In this document: piece by piece, positions 1-11,559 of the stretch | Position numbering within the stretch: the first letter of the stretch is position 1 | Layout: each line of letters starts with the position of its first letter | Notes under the pieces: generated by a model | Databases searched by the model: none | Seen by the model: the letters and a program-made list of their open reading frames with translations, nothing else | What the model was told of the DNA's origin: nothing | Made by a program: the position numbers and the translations under genes | DNA from: Dipteris shenzhenensis | Lineage: Eukaryota; Polypodiophyta; Polypodiopsida; Gleicheniales | Direction: 5' to 3' (one strand) | Assembly (NCBI GenBank): GCA_047967505.1 | Contig: CM106540.1 | Length of the DNA stretch: 64,000 nt

Positions 1-2865
1 GCGGAGAATGGTAGTAGGATAATGGCAAAAGTGCCAATGCACATGTGAGTTTAGGATTCCTTGTGCATGTTTTCAGGTCATGGTATGAGATTGGCACCAC
101 TGCCATTCTCCATAGAGATTGACACAATTCCATATGATATCTACACAGCAGAGACGGTGATCACTACATAGAAGAATGCACATGTAGTGGTAATCTAGAC
201 AAACTAAACCTATAGATTGACATTCCACTAATTTTATTGGCTGCACATGTGAGTTTAGGCTTCACAGTGCCATTTTCTAGGCCTAATAAGAGATTGGCAC
301 CACTACATAGAAGAATGCACATGTGAGTTTAGGCTTCTCAATGCCATTTATTAGGGCCTAATAAGAGATTGGCACCACTGCCATTCTCCACTTGTACAAA
401 TGTTTTCCATTGATCATAGGAGAGTGTTGTCTGATTCCAATCCACATGTGAGTTTGATGATCTCAGAGATTGACACAATTCCATATGATCTCTACACAGC
501 GGAGACAGTGATCACTACATAGAAGAATGCACATGTGAGTTTAGGATTCCTTGTGCACCACTGCCATTCTCCACTGGTGGCATTCTATAATGGCAAAAGT
601 GCCAATCCACATGTGATTTTAGGATTCCTTGTGCATGTTTTCAGGTCATGCTATGAGATTGGCACCACTGTCATTCTCCACTGGTGGCATTCCCCACAGA
701 GATTGACACAAATCCATATGATATCTACATAGCGGAGACAGTGATCACTACATAGAAGAATGCACATGTGAGTTTAGGCTTCTCAATGCCATTTATTAGG
801 GCCTAATAAGAGATTGGCACCACAACCATTCTCCACTTGTACAAATGTTTACCCTACTATTCTAGGAGGGGTATTCCAGTGATCATAGGAGAGTGGTGTC
901 CGATTCCAATCCAAATGTGAGTTTAGGATTCCATATGATCTCTACACAGTGGAGACAGTGATCACTGCATAGAAGAATGCACAGTAGGATAATGGCAAAA
1001 GTGCATGTTTTCAGGTCATGGTATGAGATTGGCACCACCGCCATTCTCCACTGGTGGCATTCTCCACAGATATTGACACAAATCCATATGATCTCTGCAC
1101 ATGTGAGTTTAGGCTTCTCAATGCCATTTCTTAGGGCCTAATAAGAGATTGGCACCACTGCCATTCTCCACTTGTACAGATGTTTACCCTACTATTCTAG
1201 GAGGGGTATTCCAGTGATCATAGTAGAGTGGTGTCCTATTCCATTCCACATGTGAGTTTGATGATCTCAGTGTCATTATGTAGTTGCCAGCATGAGATTG
1301 GCATCACTGCCATTCTCCGCTAGTGGTAATCTAGACAAACTGAACCTATAGATTGACATTCCACTAATTTTATTGGCTGCAGTAGGATAATGGCAAAAGT
1401 GCCAATGCACATGTGAGTTTAGGATTCCTTGTGCATGTTTTCAGGTCATGGTATGAGATTGGCACCACTGCCATTCTCCACTAGTGGCATTCTCCATAGA
1501 GATTGACACAATTCCATATGATCTCTACACAGCGGAGACAGTGATCACTACATAGAAGAATGCACATTACCACTAGCGGGGAATGTCAGTAGGATAATGG
1601 CAAAAGTGCCAATGCACATGTGAGTTTAGGATTCCTTGTGCATGCTTTCAGGTCATCACTACATAGAAGATTGCACATGTGAGTTTAGGCTTTCCCAAAG
1701 CCATTTCTTAGGGCCTAATAAGACTATCCTAGGAGGGGTATTCCAGTGATCATAGGAGAGTGGTGTCCGATTCCATTCTAAGTTTACCACAGTGCCATTT
1801 TCTAGCAAGCAATAATTCAAGCAAAATAATAGCACAAGTGAGTTTAGGCTTCTCAATGCCATTTCTTAGGGCCTAATAAGAGATTGGCACCACTGCCATT
1901 CTCCACTTGTACAGATGTTTACCCTACTATTCTAGGAGGGGTATTCCAGTGATCATAGTAGAGTGGTGTCCTATTCCATTCCACATGTGAGTTTGATGAT
2001 CTCAATGTCATTATGTAGTTGCCAGCATGAGATTGGCATCACTACCATTCTCCGCTAGTGGCAATCTAGACAAACTGAACCTATAGATTGACATTCCACT
2101 AATTTTATTGGCTACAGTAGGATAATGGCAAAAGTGCCAATGCACATGTGAGTTTAGGATTCCTTGTGCATGATTTTAGGTCATGGTATGAGATTGGCAC
2201 CACTGCCATTCTCCACTGGTGGCATTCTCCACAGAGATTGACACAATTCCATATGATCTCTACACAGCGGAGACAGTGATCACTACATAGAAGAATGCAC
2301 ATTACCACTAGCGGGGAATGTCAGTAGGATAATGGCAAAAGTGCCAATGCACATGTGAGTTTAGGATTCCTTGTGCATGTTTTCAGGTCATCACTACATA
2401 GAAGATTGCACATGTGAGTTTAGGCTTTCCCAATGCCATTTCTTATGGCCTAATAAGAGATTGGCACCACTGCCATTCTCCACTTGTACAAATGTTTACC
2501 CTACTATCCTAGGAGGGGTATTCCAGTGATCATAGGAGAGTGGTGTCCGATTCCATTCTAAGTTTACCACAGTGCCATTTTCTAAGTTTACCCTAGTATT
2601 CTAAGTTTAGGCTTCACAGTGCCATTTTCTAGGGCCTAATAAGAGATTGGCACCACTGCCATTCTCCGCATATACAAATGTTTACCCTAATATTCTAGGA
2701 GGGGTATTCCAAGGATCATAGGATAATGGTGCCCGATTCCAATCCACATGTGAGTTTGAGGATCTAAGTGTCATTATGTAGTTGCCTGCATGAGATTGGC
2801 ATCACTTCCATTCTCCACTGGTGGCAGCTAGATAAACTAAACTTGTAGATTGACATTCCACAAAT

Positions 2866-4300
2866 TTTATTGGCTGTAGTAGTATAATGGCAAAAGTGCC
2901 AATGCACATGTGAGTTTAGGATTCCTTGTGCCATTTTTAAGGTCTTGATATGAGATTGGAACCACTGCCATTCTCAACTGGTGGCATTCTCCACAGAGAT
3001 TGACACAATTCCATATGATATCTACACAGCGGAGACAGTGATCACTACATAGAAGAATGCACATGTGAGTTTGATGGTCTCAGTGTCATTATGTATTTGC
3101 CAGCATGAGATTGGCATCACTGTCATTCTCCAGTAGTGGTAATCTAGACAAACTAAACCTATAGATTGACATTCCACTATATTTATTGGCTGTAGTAGGA
3201 TAATGGCAAAAGTTTCAATGCACATGTGAGTTTGATGATCTCATTGTCATTATATAGTTGCCAGCATGAGATTGGCATCACTGCCATTCTCCACTAGTGG
3301 TAATCTAGAAAAACTGAACCTATAGATTGACATTCCACAAATTTTATTGGCTGTAGTAGTATAATGGCAAAAGTGCCAATGCACATGTGAGTTTAGGATT
3401 CCTTGTGCCATTTTTAAGGTCTTGATATGAGATTGGCACCACTGCCATTCTCAACTGGTGGCATTCTCCACAGAGATTGACACAATTCCATATGATATCT
3501 ACACAGCGGAGACAGTGATCACTACATAGAAGAATGCACATGTGAGTTTGATGGTCTCAGTGTCATTATGTATTTGCCAGCATGAGATTGGCATCACTGT
3601 CATTCTCCAGTAGTGGTAATCTAGACAAACTAAACCTGTAGATTGACATTCCACTATATTTATTGGCTGTAGTAGGATAATGGCGATGATTTTAACGACT
3701 TTTATAGCGACCTTTGTGCCCGTGGAAAAAATTTTTTTTAATGTAAAAAGCGTCGACATTCCACTATATTTATTGGCTGTAGTAGGATAATGGCAAAAGT
3801 TTCAATGCACATGTGAGTTTGATGATCTCATTGTCGTTATATAGTTGCCAGCATGAGATTGGCATCACTGCCATTCTCCGCTAGTGGTAATCTAGACAAA
3901 CTGAACCTTTAGATTGACATTCCACAAATTTTATTGGCTGTAGTAGTATAATGGCAAAAGTGCCAATGCACATGTGAGTTTAGGATTCCTTGTGCCATTT
4001 TTAAGGTCTTGATATGAGATTGGCACCACTGCCATTCTCAACTGGTGGCATTCTCCACAGAGATTGACACAATTCCATATGATATCTACACAATGGAGAT
4101 AGTGATCACTACATAGAAGAATGCACATGTGAGTTTGATGGTCTCAGTGTCATTATGTATTTGCCAGCATGAGATTGGCATCACTGTCATTCTCCAGTAG
4201 TGGTAATCTAGACAAACTAAACCTGTAGATTGACATTCCACTATATTTATTGGCTGTAGTAGGATAATGGCAAAAGTTTCAATGCACATGTGAGTTTGAT
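2866..4300. repeat. 477-bp higher-order repeat block within the satellite
   Basis: Equivalent positions recur at 2867, 3344 and 3931. The first spacing is 477 bp, which is three monomers (about 157, 161 and 159 bp). The second is 587 bp, which is 477 plus a 110-bp insertion at about 3685-3794. The copies are nearly identical over this block, unlike the more scrambled monomers to the left, so this part was probably amplified more recently. Confidence 0.85.
3645..3794. repeat. Insertion of foreign 70 bp flanked by a 40-bp direct duplication in the satellite
   Basis: A 40-bp satellite segment (3645-3684) is repeated exactly at 3755-3794, and between the copies lie 70 bp (3685-3754) not found in other monomers. 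That 70 bp contains TAGCGACCTTTGTGCC followed by an A/T run and ATGTAAAAA. It matches the terminal region of the CACTA element at about 58.50-58.56 kb, which has TAGCGACCTTTATGCC and GTGTAAAAA. No CACTA terminus or 3-bp duplication is visible, so a repair or template-switch origin is more likely than normal transposition. Confidence 0.75.
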
Positions 4301-5198
4301 GATCTCATTGTCATTATATAGTTGCCAGCATGAGATTGGCATCACTGCCATTCTCCGCTTGTGGTAGTGCCAATGCACATGTGAGTTTAGGATTCCTTGT
4401 GCATGTTTTTCGGTCATGGTATGAGATTGGCACCACTGCCATTCTTCACTGGTGGCATTCTCCACAGAGATTGACACAAATCCAAATGATCTCTACATAG
4501 CAGAGACAGTGATCACTACATAGAAGAATGCACATGTGAGTTTAGGCTTCTCAATGCCATTTATTAGGGCCTAATAAGAGATTGGCACCACTGCCATTCT
4601 CCACTTGTACATATATTTACCCTACTATTCTAGGAGGGGTATTCCAGTGATCATAGGAGAGTGGTGTCCTATTCCATTCTACATGTGAGTTTGATGATCT
4701 CAGAGATTGACACAATCTCCTTTATATGTTTTCAGGTCATGGTATGAGATTGGCACCACTGCCATTCTCCACTAGTGGCATTCTCCATAAAGATTGACAC
4801 AATTCCATATGATCTCTGCACATGTGAGTTTAGGCTTCTCAATGCCATTTCTTAGGGCCTAATAGGAGATTGGCACCACTGCCATTCTCCACTTGTACAA
4901 ATGTTTACCCTACTATTCTAGGGGTACGTAACCTTAATCACTCATTTCTACACTCCGCCAATTATCGTATCGCCTCTTGTTCATTGCATCCCGTCCCCCC
5001 CGCCCCCATGCGATACATCAGAGTGAGAGGGAGTTTCTGCGTTAAAGAGAAAGTCTAGGACGACTGACCTTAAACCTAGATCAGTGAGTAAAGGAGAAGC
5101 GGAGACGGTTCTTCAGACCTTTTTGCATTGCATGCGTCTCTGAATTGCAGAACCTCCAACGAAATGGCCCACGCCACACGTCTTTACCTTTTCGTCGC

Positions 5199-5924
5199 GA
5201 AGATCTTCCAGTTGATCGTTGTGCCTTTGCGGTGGCCTCGAATGGAGCGCTCTGCATACTCGAGAAAAGAATAGTGGGGAATCAGGATATTGAATATGAA
5301 TGCCAGGTAATCCTGTGCTAGCGTTTTTAGACTTTGGGAACTTTATAGCGAGAATACGCTCGACGTTGGGGTTCTTCGGGACCTTGCCGGGGATCAGTTT
5401 AGTGCGAATCGGCCGCGTTGCAGGATCGCAAAATTCCGGAACTCTCCTGGTGTGAGGGAGCTAAGTCGATCGTTAATTGTTTTCGTTGCAGACATCCATG
5501 GTCGTAGCAGAACGTTTTGCGGAGTGGATCGAAAAACGCGATTGTGTGAAATATTGCGGACTCGACAGGATGTCCGTGGGCATGTCCTCCGATGCACTTC
5601 ACGAAAGCAGTTTTACCCGAGCTCTTTGCTCTGCTGAGTGCCAAGGCAACTGTCCCAGCATTGTTGACCTCTACACCACGCTGTCTGCAGACGAAGGTGA
5701 GTTTGTAAGTCCTTGGCTAAGATTTCTTTGTCACTTAGGTCTAACACTTCACCACTTCAACGTTTTTGAAATCCTGGACAAAGTTTTTTCACGAACTTGA
5801 ATATGACAAATTTGGAAATGGTGCAGGTGCATCATTGGTTGAGCTCGCAAAGCCCATGAAGGTGATTCTAGAAGAGTGCTCTATGCTTGGGAACCTGCAG
5901 CTTCACCTTGTTAGCTCGAGTTAG
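5199..5924 (+). CDS. PAR1-family (photoassimilate-responsive protein 1) gene, three exons, 5' end missing
   Basis: Three exons can be joined in frame. Exon 1 is about 5199-5306 with donor CAG/GTAATC. Exon 2 is 5492-5696, from acceptor TTGCAG to donor AAG/GTGAG. Exon 3 is 5827-5924, from acceptor GTGCAG to a TAG stop. The 136 residues start EDLPVDRCAFAVASNG, have YECQTS across the first junction, then CGLDRMSVGMSSDAL and AECQGNCPSIVDLYTTL. These follow the plant PAR1 family pattern: CEDLPxxxCAF, YxC, CGxDRxxxGxSSDxL, CxxxCxxNCPxIVDLY. Family members are small Cys-rich secreted proteins of unknown biochemical role, usually about 170-190 residues. The signal peptide and the first family Cys are missing; the frame runs open upstream to about 5087 without a Met. 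The lost 5' end lies towards the satellite edge 280 bp away. The C-terminal 30 residues fit the family weakly. It may be a pseudogene or have an unrecognised first exon. Confidence 0.72.
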
Positions 5925-6114
5925 ATTTAATGAATCTCTTCTAAGGTGCTTAATAAAAGAGTCTAACCTCATTGGAGTCTGCTATACAACGTTTCTTCAA
6001 CACTTAAGAGAGCTCTAGGTGCTTCTTTAGTAGTACTCATTCTATTTGTAACTTTTATACTTTGTATTTGACATCACATACCCATGAGGGCTTCATTGCA
6101 AATAGTAATAAATC

Positions 6115-6116
<2 letters not shown>

Positions 6117-6160
<44 letters not shown>

Positions 6161-6198
6161 CCCCCCTCCACGTGTGTGTGTACTCTTGTGCATGCATC

Positions 6199-6240
<42 letters not shown>

Positions 6241-6354
6241 TGTAGAAGAAGAATCTAAATTCCTCTCCATAATTAATAATCAAATGCCATGACAAAGACA
6301 CTACTCCAACAACTAGATATATATATATATATTGTAGAAGAAGAATCTAAATTC

Positions 6355-6388
<34 letters not shown>

Positions 6389-6465
6389 TGTAGAAGAAGA
6401 ATCTAAATTCCTCTCCATAATTAATAATCAAATGCCATGACAAAGACACTACTCCAACAACTAGA
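6117..6465. repeat. CT and TA microsatellites with a 148-bp tandem duplication
   Basis: (CT)n at 6117-6158 and 6200-6223 is followed by (TA)n. An approximately 78-bp unit starting TGTAGAAGAAGAATC at 6241 recurs at 6389 (offset 148), with a truncated copy at 6333. Each copy is preceded by a TA run, so slippage or unequal exchange at the microsatellite probably made the duplication. Overlapping open frames are only dinucleotide translations. Confidence 0.9.
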
Positions 6466-6492
6466 ACAAGCTCTCTACATCGTTCCTACACA

Positions 6493-6740
6493 TCTGATAA
6501 ATTTATTATAGGGGACTTCAACATCAACTACAAGAATACATCCACAAACATGACGAAACTTCTTCAATTCATGAGTAAACATAGAATGGAACTACTTATT
6601 AATACTCCAACAATGATCCATGGATCCTACCTGGACAAACCACAAAAATACCAACACAATAAGAGGAACAAAAATTATCTATTGGTTTGATCATTCTCTC
6701 ATCTACACAACTAGCAACTCAAGATAATTAGTTGCGCTCC
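6493..6740 (+). pseudogene. Helentron-type AP-endonuclease domain fragment
   Basis: The translation, broken by frameshifts, contains IIGDFNINYKNTSTN, a spacing of about 25 residues, NTPTMIHGSYLDK, and then WFDHSLIYTT. The same order (GDFNIN, QPTTIHGSIID, WSDHSLIYTN) occurs in the C-terminal endonuclease of the Helentron at 42.2-42.8 kb. GDFN and the SDH-like motif are hallmark residues of the endonuclease/exonuclease/phosphatase fold. The domain's N-terminal part with the catalytic Glu is missing. A LINE endonuclease is the alternative, but the closer match is within this window. Confidence 0.65.
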
Positions 6741-6959
6741 AAATATCACCACCATGATTATTAAATTATATTTCTTTTTTTCCTCATGGCAAGACAAATG
6801 AATATAACACATCTTGTTTAAAAAAAGGGTAGGGTAAGAGCAATCCTACTCTTATGTAAGAAGGGGGATATTCACACAATTAACACATTTATTCTCCTAT
6901 TTAGTATACATGACTATATATGTGTATATGTATGTGTGTGTGAGAGTTAATATGAATGC

Positions 6960-6963
6960 AGAT

Positions 6964-7002
<39 letters not shown>

Positions 7003-7081
7003 TGTGCGCACATGTGCACGTGCATGCGTGCGTGTGCATGCATGCATGTGTCTATGTACACACATACATGTGTGTCTATAG

Positions 7082-7162
<81 letters not shown>
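6960..7162. repeat. GT and GA microsatellites
   Basis: (GT)n at about 6967-6996, an irregular TG/CATG-rich stretch, then (GA)n from about 7089 to 7161. The 87-residue frame across them is a translation of the repeats. Confidence 0.95.
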
Positions 7163-7872
7163 CATGCTATTAGTTTCCATCTAAAACATCTTGAGGCAAT
7201 AGAATTTTAATTTTGTTGATTTTCTCATATAATGAGTATATAAGGATTTGCAACAATAATATTTGGAGACTAAACTCTTGTTGTATTAACACAAGCTCAA
7301 ATTTTGAAAAAGGCTCTAGCTCCAGTGGATGTATTTGACTTACTGCCATTTTGGTTTGGCAGTAGGACCCTAATAACGGATGCAAAGTAGCAAACAGTAT
7401 TGATGGATGCAAAAACAATGTCATTTTGTTGCAAAATGTCCATAGTATTTAATCTTAAGGTGTTGCAATACTCGTTAATAGAAAATCATATTCACTAGAC
7501 CCGTAACACTTACTATTGGTATCATATCATGATTATACTTCAATTCATCTCCTTGGATTTACCTTGTCTGCTAGCAAGCATAATGGTTCATCTAGTACAT
7601 TCAATAAGCAATACTCTTGATATACAAATCTTTTCATTATCATATTTTTTGGTTATGCAATTGTAAGTTCAAAACAAAAAAGTTAAAATGTTTACATGTG
7701 TGATAAATTCCAATTCCTCCATGGTCACAATTTGTTATATGCGATTTCTATAAATAATTACAAATTTTGAATAATTCATACAAGTCCTGCGAACTCACTT
7801 ATCATCTATGTTATATGATTTAGGATGTGTCTTTTATTGGAAAACACAAGCATGCATATAATCCATACATGC

Positions 7873-7875
<3 letters not shown>

Positions 7876-7906
<31 letters not shown>
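7876..7906. repeat. CA microsatellite
   Basis: An uninterrupted (CA)n run of about 28 bp. From 7163 to 8110 nothing else is recognisable; the sequence is AT-rich intergenic DNA. Confidence 0.9.
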
Positions 7907-7907
<1 letters not shown>

Positions 7908-8110
7908 TGTGGCTAGTAAGCATTCAGAGCTAGTCTCATAGGAGGAGGCTTGATTCATTAAGGTGAGTGTATGTTTGTAGCATGTTGTGATCCCTAGCCC
8001 TGAATTTGATGAGATCATTTGAAATCTTGGTAAAGCTATTTAATTGTTTGTGTGCATATATGTGTTTCTTTGAGACATAGCACTGTGGCATTGAGGATGC
8101 TTATGCTATT

Positions 8111-8216
8111 GAGGAGGTCCTTTTTGTAGGAAAGTAATGATCTTGTTGTGAGGGTTTGGAGTGACTATGTTCCATGATTATTCTCATGAAATTGGGTTTA
8201 GTTCATTTCCTATTTG
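8111..8216 (+). repeat. Direct repeat, copy 1 (partner at 9704-9808)
   Basis: About 105 bp starting GAGGAGGTCCTTTTTGT recurs at 9704-9808 with a few substitutions, an offset of 1593 bp. The pair brackets the hAT pseudogene. No TG...CA ends, primer-binding site or polypurine tract lie next to them, so they are not called LTRs. Confidence 0.75.
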
Positions 8217-8530
8217 TCTCTCAATTTTCATTACTCATTCTTACACTTTCTTTTGAATGAATATTTAATATTCTTTCAATAGAATGTGAATGAATGATTT
8301 ACAATTTGAGTATAATCTTTCAATAGAAATGAATCCATGTCTCTCAATTTTCATTACTCATTCTTACACTTTCTTTTGAATGAATATTTAATATTCTTTC
8401 AATAGAATGTGAATGAATGATTTACAGTTTGAGTATATTCTTTTAAAAGAATATGAATTGTGGTCTTTCAATTTGAATGAACCATTTACAATTTGAGCAT
8501 ATTCTTTCAATATAATATGAGTTCATTTTG
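8217..8530. repeat. 123-bp tandem repeat, two good copies plus degenerate ones
   Basis: A unit starting TCTCTCAATTTTCATTACTC at 8217 is repeated at 8340 almost perfectly over about 95 bp. The rest to about 8530 holds degenerate copies of TTCTTTCAATAGAAT and TTTACAATTTGAG. Confidence 0.85.
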
Positions 8531-8859
8531 TGAATGATTGAAATACAATTTGCAATTATATTTTTTTTGAACGAATATTTTATATTCTTTTAAAAAAATG
8601 TTAAAAAATGAATTATTATATTCTAGTGAGGATATAATCTAATATTCTAGTAAGATAATTATTGATGAATGAAAATCATCTTGTTTTTTGATAATGATAT
8701 TTGAATGAATGACAATTAATATATTGCATTCTTGAAAGTGTTTTTAAAAGTATATGTGTTGCTTTCGACAAAATGTGTATTGCAGGAGTATGTTTCTATT
8801 GCATATGCAAATTAATATTTTTGGATTTTATTTTTGGCAACTTCAAAAGCATGGTGCAT

Positions 8860-9716
8860 GGCAAGATTTGGTCATATTTGACGGAGATATGAAAAGTGCA
8901 TGCCTTGATCTCTTTTGTGCAGTGTAAATATTGTGGACACAAGTTCATGGGCGGTTCTAATCGCATCAAGCAACATTTTCTCAGAATTGGCAGTGATGTT
9001 GATGCTTGATCATGCACTCCGTCTGATGTTCTTCCGTTATGCAAATCATATTTAGAGAAAGTGAAAAAAGTGGTTAATCTGACCCTGATACAGAATCGTC
9101 CAAGTCCTAATATGAGCGTTGAGGTTGATAAGACTGTTGAAGGAGAATCACCAATAAATGTGAGTGGTGTATCAATAAATGAAGGTGATGTAGATTTGCT
9201 AGCAAGCGGGTCGCAGGTGAGTTTTGATGTAACTAATGTCTGTTAGGTAAAGAAGAGAAAAAGGGGAGAACAATCATCTATGGAGGACAATTTTCTTCGA
9301 CAACAAGTGCATGAAGAGCACTTAAGATGGACAAAGCATTTGTAAAAAAGGGTATACCATTCAATGTCATGAGAGATGGGAAGTTTTGTAATGCCTTAAA
9401 GTCATGTGCTAGACTAGGATTTGTTTTGCTAGATTATAATAAAATGCGTACGGATCATCTTGATAGAGTTAAACAGACTGTGGCAAACTGCATGAAAAAA
9501 AAGATATTGGATTTTATTCCTACATATGACCCTTGATAAATGTAATGTGCATTACTCCGAAGGGAACAATGTTTTTGGAGAGTATTGATACGTCTCTAAA
9601 AGAAAAAACTTCAGCATATATTGTAAAAATATATGAAAGAGCAATTCATAAAGTTGGTGGTAGTGAAAATGTTACTGCATTAGTAACAGATGCTTGTGCT
9701 AATGAGGAGGTCCTTT
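8860..9716 (+). pseudogene. hAT-superfamily transposase pseudogene (BED finger and DUF659)
   Basis: An N-terminal BED-type zinc finger is readable at about 8920-9005 (QCKYCGHKFMGGSNRIKQHF, with the CxxC pair and a downstream His). It is followed by an in-frame TGA at 9007. A linker leads to the DUF659 region: FVKKGIPFNVMRDGKFCNAL at 9333-9392, then after a frameshift VMCITPKGTMFLESIDTS and VTALVTDACANE at 9545-9702. This order is typical of Ac/hAT-like transposases in plants. The rest of the catalytic domain and the C-terminal dimerisation domain are absent: at 9704 the frame runs into the direct repeat described separately. At least one stop and two frameshifts make it inactive. Confidence 0.8.
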
Positions 9717-9808
9717 TTGTGGGAAAATAATGATCTTGTGGTGAGGGTTTGGGGTGATTATGTTCCATGATTATTCTCATGAAATTGGGTTTGGTTTATT
9801 TCCTATTT
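9704..9808 (+). repeat. Direct repeat, copy 2 (partner at 8111-8216)
   Basis: Second copy of the 105-bp segment. It begins exactly where hAT similarity stops and ends next to the helicase fragment, so this junction is a rearrangement breakpoint. Confidence 0.75.
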
Positions 9809-9814
9809 CTAGTA

Positions 9815-11455
9815 TGACCAGAGCTCGACCAGAGGGTCCATCTTTATGTGTATGTGCTTTATTCTTGATAGAAGATATAGTTTTGAGGGTCATGGATGCA
9901 TGAAAGACTAGTGTATACTAATCCATGGGCCTTGATGTTGGATGGGTCAAATTCAACACTATCCATGGAGAGGCCTTGTGTATGATGGATACTATCTTGC
10001 TACTGCTATGGGCTAGATTGGGAATTGTTGTCAGCAAACAGTGTTGAGGTGATTCTTGCCTAATTGGAAATCTCGCTTAATCTCAAGGATTGGTGTCCAT
10101 GTGTTGATATGTTGGTGTTGTAAAGAATTTCGTTTTGGGAGTGTGTGTTTGATCTTATCTTATGGTAAGCAGACTCGACCCAGGCAAGATGAATGGTTTT
10201 GTATGTGTATTGGATCCTTTGAATGTCCCATCTACACCATTAACCAAGCTGTCATTGATGTCTAGGTTACCTTAGAATATTTTCACTACCATTCCTGGTT
10301 TGAGACGTAGTTCTTTGTGTAAATTGGTGGTGTTCTTTGGGTCTTCTCGAATGGATACTCTCTTGCCGCACCTCTTATGATTGAAGTCTTTGCCTCTAGG
10401 ACGTGTGGAGTCGATGTGAGGAAGTTGAATACATAGTTGTTGTGCTTGTCTTCCTTGGAGGCATTTGTATATAAGAAATGTGGGATGGTGTGTTTTTGTA
10501 GTGGCTCTCTATTTGATACAAATCATTTAGAAGTTCCAAATCCACTTCTGTCTAGCAACCAATTCGGATCTTGTTGGGGGGTTAATGAACGCTATGTCTT
10601 CCTATCTCATGGGATTTTGCAATTCGTAGTGATCGAGGACATTGCTTGTCCATGTTGATTATTCCAAAAAATCAAGTTGTCCTTTATTGGGATTTCTTGA
10701 CGTCAGTCTCCACATAAGAGAACATCGATGCCACCAAAAGACCTCATGGTGGTTGTGCTTAATCTCATGCATGCACATGTCAATGGCTTTGAATGTGTTC
10801 AATCCAATCAATGAGACTTCCTTGAGGGCTATGAGCTCCACATTCTTGTATAATGAAGATAGCTTATCTATGGCCGTGTATGAGGATAGTTGTTGAAGCT
10901 TATCTGTGGATAGGGCCATGTACAAGGAGGTTAATAGGGGAAAGTGTAGTGCAAAGTGTTTTGTAGTTCCCCCAATATTATAATCTACCTTGCTAGTGTA
11001 TGCTAGTAGAAGAGCCCTAGGCAGGTCAACATTGAAATTTTGTTGGTGTAGGTAAAAGCAAAGTAATGCTTGAACCATGATGAAAGTTTTCCCTGTTCCT
11101 CCATTCCATGATAAGAATAAGAATATGTGTTGTTATGGATCTATTCTTTTTTTGAGCATGATGTCTTCAAAGATGAGTGATTGGTCATGGATTAGGCTTC
11201 TTAATTTGTCATAGTATATATTGTTGGACATGATACTATGGGGGAATTGGATAGTATCCATGCATTTGGGTGCCTTTGTGCACGTGTTCATTTCAATGGC
11301 GAGGTCAAACTGATCATTTTGTTTCTGGAGTCAGACTTGCTTGAGGAAGTGGTTGCACATGATCTGGTACTTATTATTGTTGCTAGGTAAGACTTGATCT
11401 TATCGAATCCTTCTCCATTCCTTTGAATAATGTCCTTATGGTGGTTGAACATTAG
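9815..11455 (-). pseudogene. Helentron helicase domain fragment
   Basis: Read on the minus strand, a Pif1-type helicase can be followed through several frames. The Walker A is NGGTGKTF at about 11083-11106. Next come a region with KVDYNIGGTTKHFALHFPL and a Walker B-like LYKNVELIALKEVSLIG; the expected DE is KE here. Then LKPGMVVKIF and GNLDINDSLVNGVDGTF follow at about 10.28 kb, and a C-terminal block with FDPSNIKAHGLVYTSLS near 9.95 kb. The last two blocks match the helicase remnant of the Helentron at 41.6-42.1 kb, whose own Walker region is deleted. The longest intact frame is 10659-11078 (139 residues). No Rep or endonuclease portion is attached. Confidence 0.78.
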
Positions 11456-11559
11456 ATGCCAGTAATTATATTAATTTATGCTTAAGTATATAATATATAT
11501 ATATATGAACATCTACCAATAATTGTTTGAAAACAAAGATATTATCTTTTAATCCATTC

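Larger units (their letters stand above)
1..4922. repeat. Satellite array of about 160-bp monomers (multi-type, higher-order)
   Basis: The region is built from monomers of about 155-165 bp. Each begins with CACATGTGAGTTT, passes through GAGATTGGCA(C/T)CACTGCCATTCTCC, then continues with one of three spacer halves: one with the GTGATCACTACATAGAAG motif, one with CTATTCTAGGAGGGGTATTCC, one with CTAGACAAACTGAACC. The three types alternate irregularly up to about 2.8 kb and regularly afterwards. The array enters from the left edge of the window and ends at about 4922 inside a CTACTATTCTAGG motif, where unrelated sequence begins. The monomer length is close to a nucleosome repeat, as in many plant satellites, but location on the chromosome cannot be told. 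Short open frames in it repeat with the monomers and are not genes. Confidence 0.95.

Noticed and set aside
1659-4477. Minus-strand open frames of 65-86 residues recurring at regular spacing
   Set aside because: They recur with the satellite monomers and higher-order units and have no start context or domain; they are by-products of the repeat.
5394-5644. Minus-strand frames of 67 and 81 residues
   Set aside because: They lie antisense to exon 2 of the PAR1-like gene, which has splice sites and family motifs.
6062-6301. Small open frames on both strands
   Set aside because: They are translations of CT and TA dinucleotide repeats.
10056-10896. Plus-strand frames of 69-84 residues
   Set aside because: Antisense to the Helentron helicase fragment, whose motifs are clear on the minus strand.
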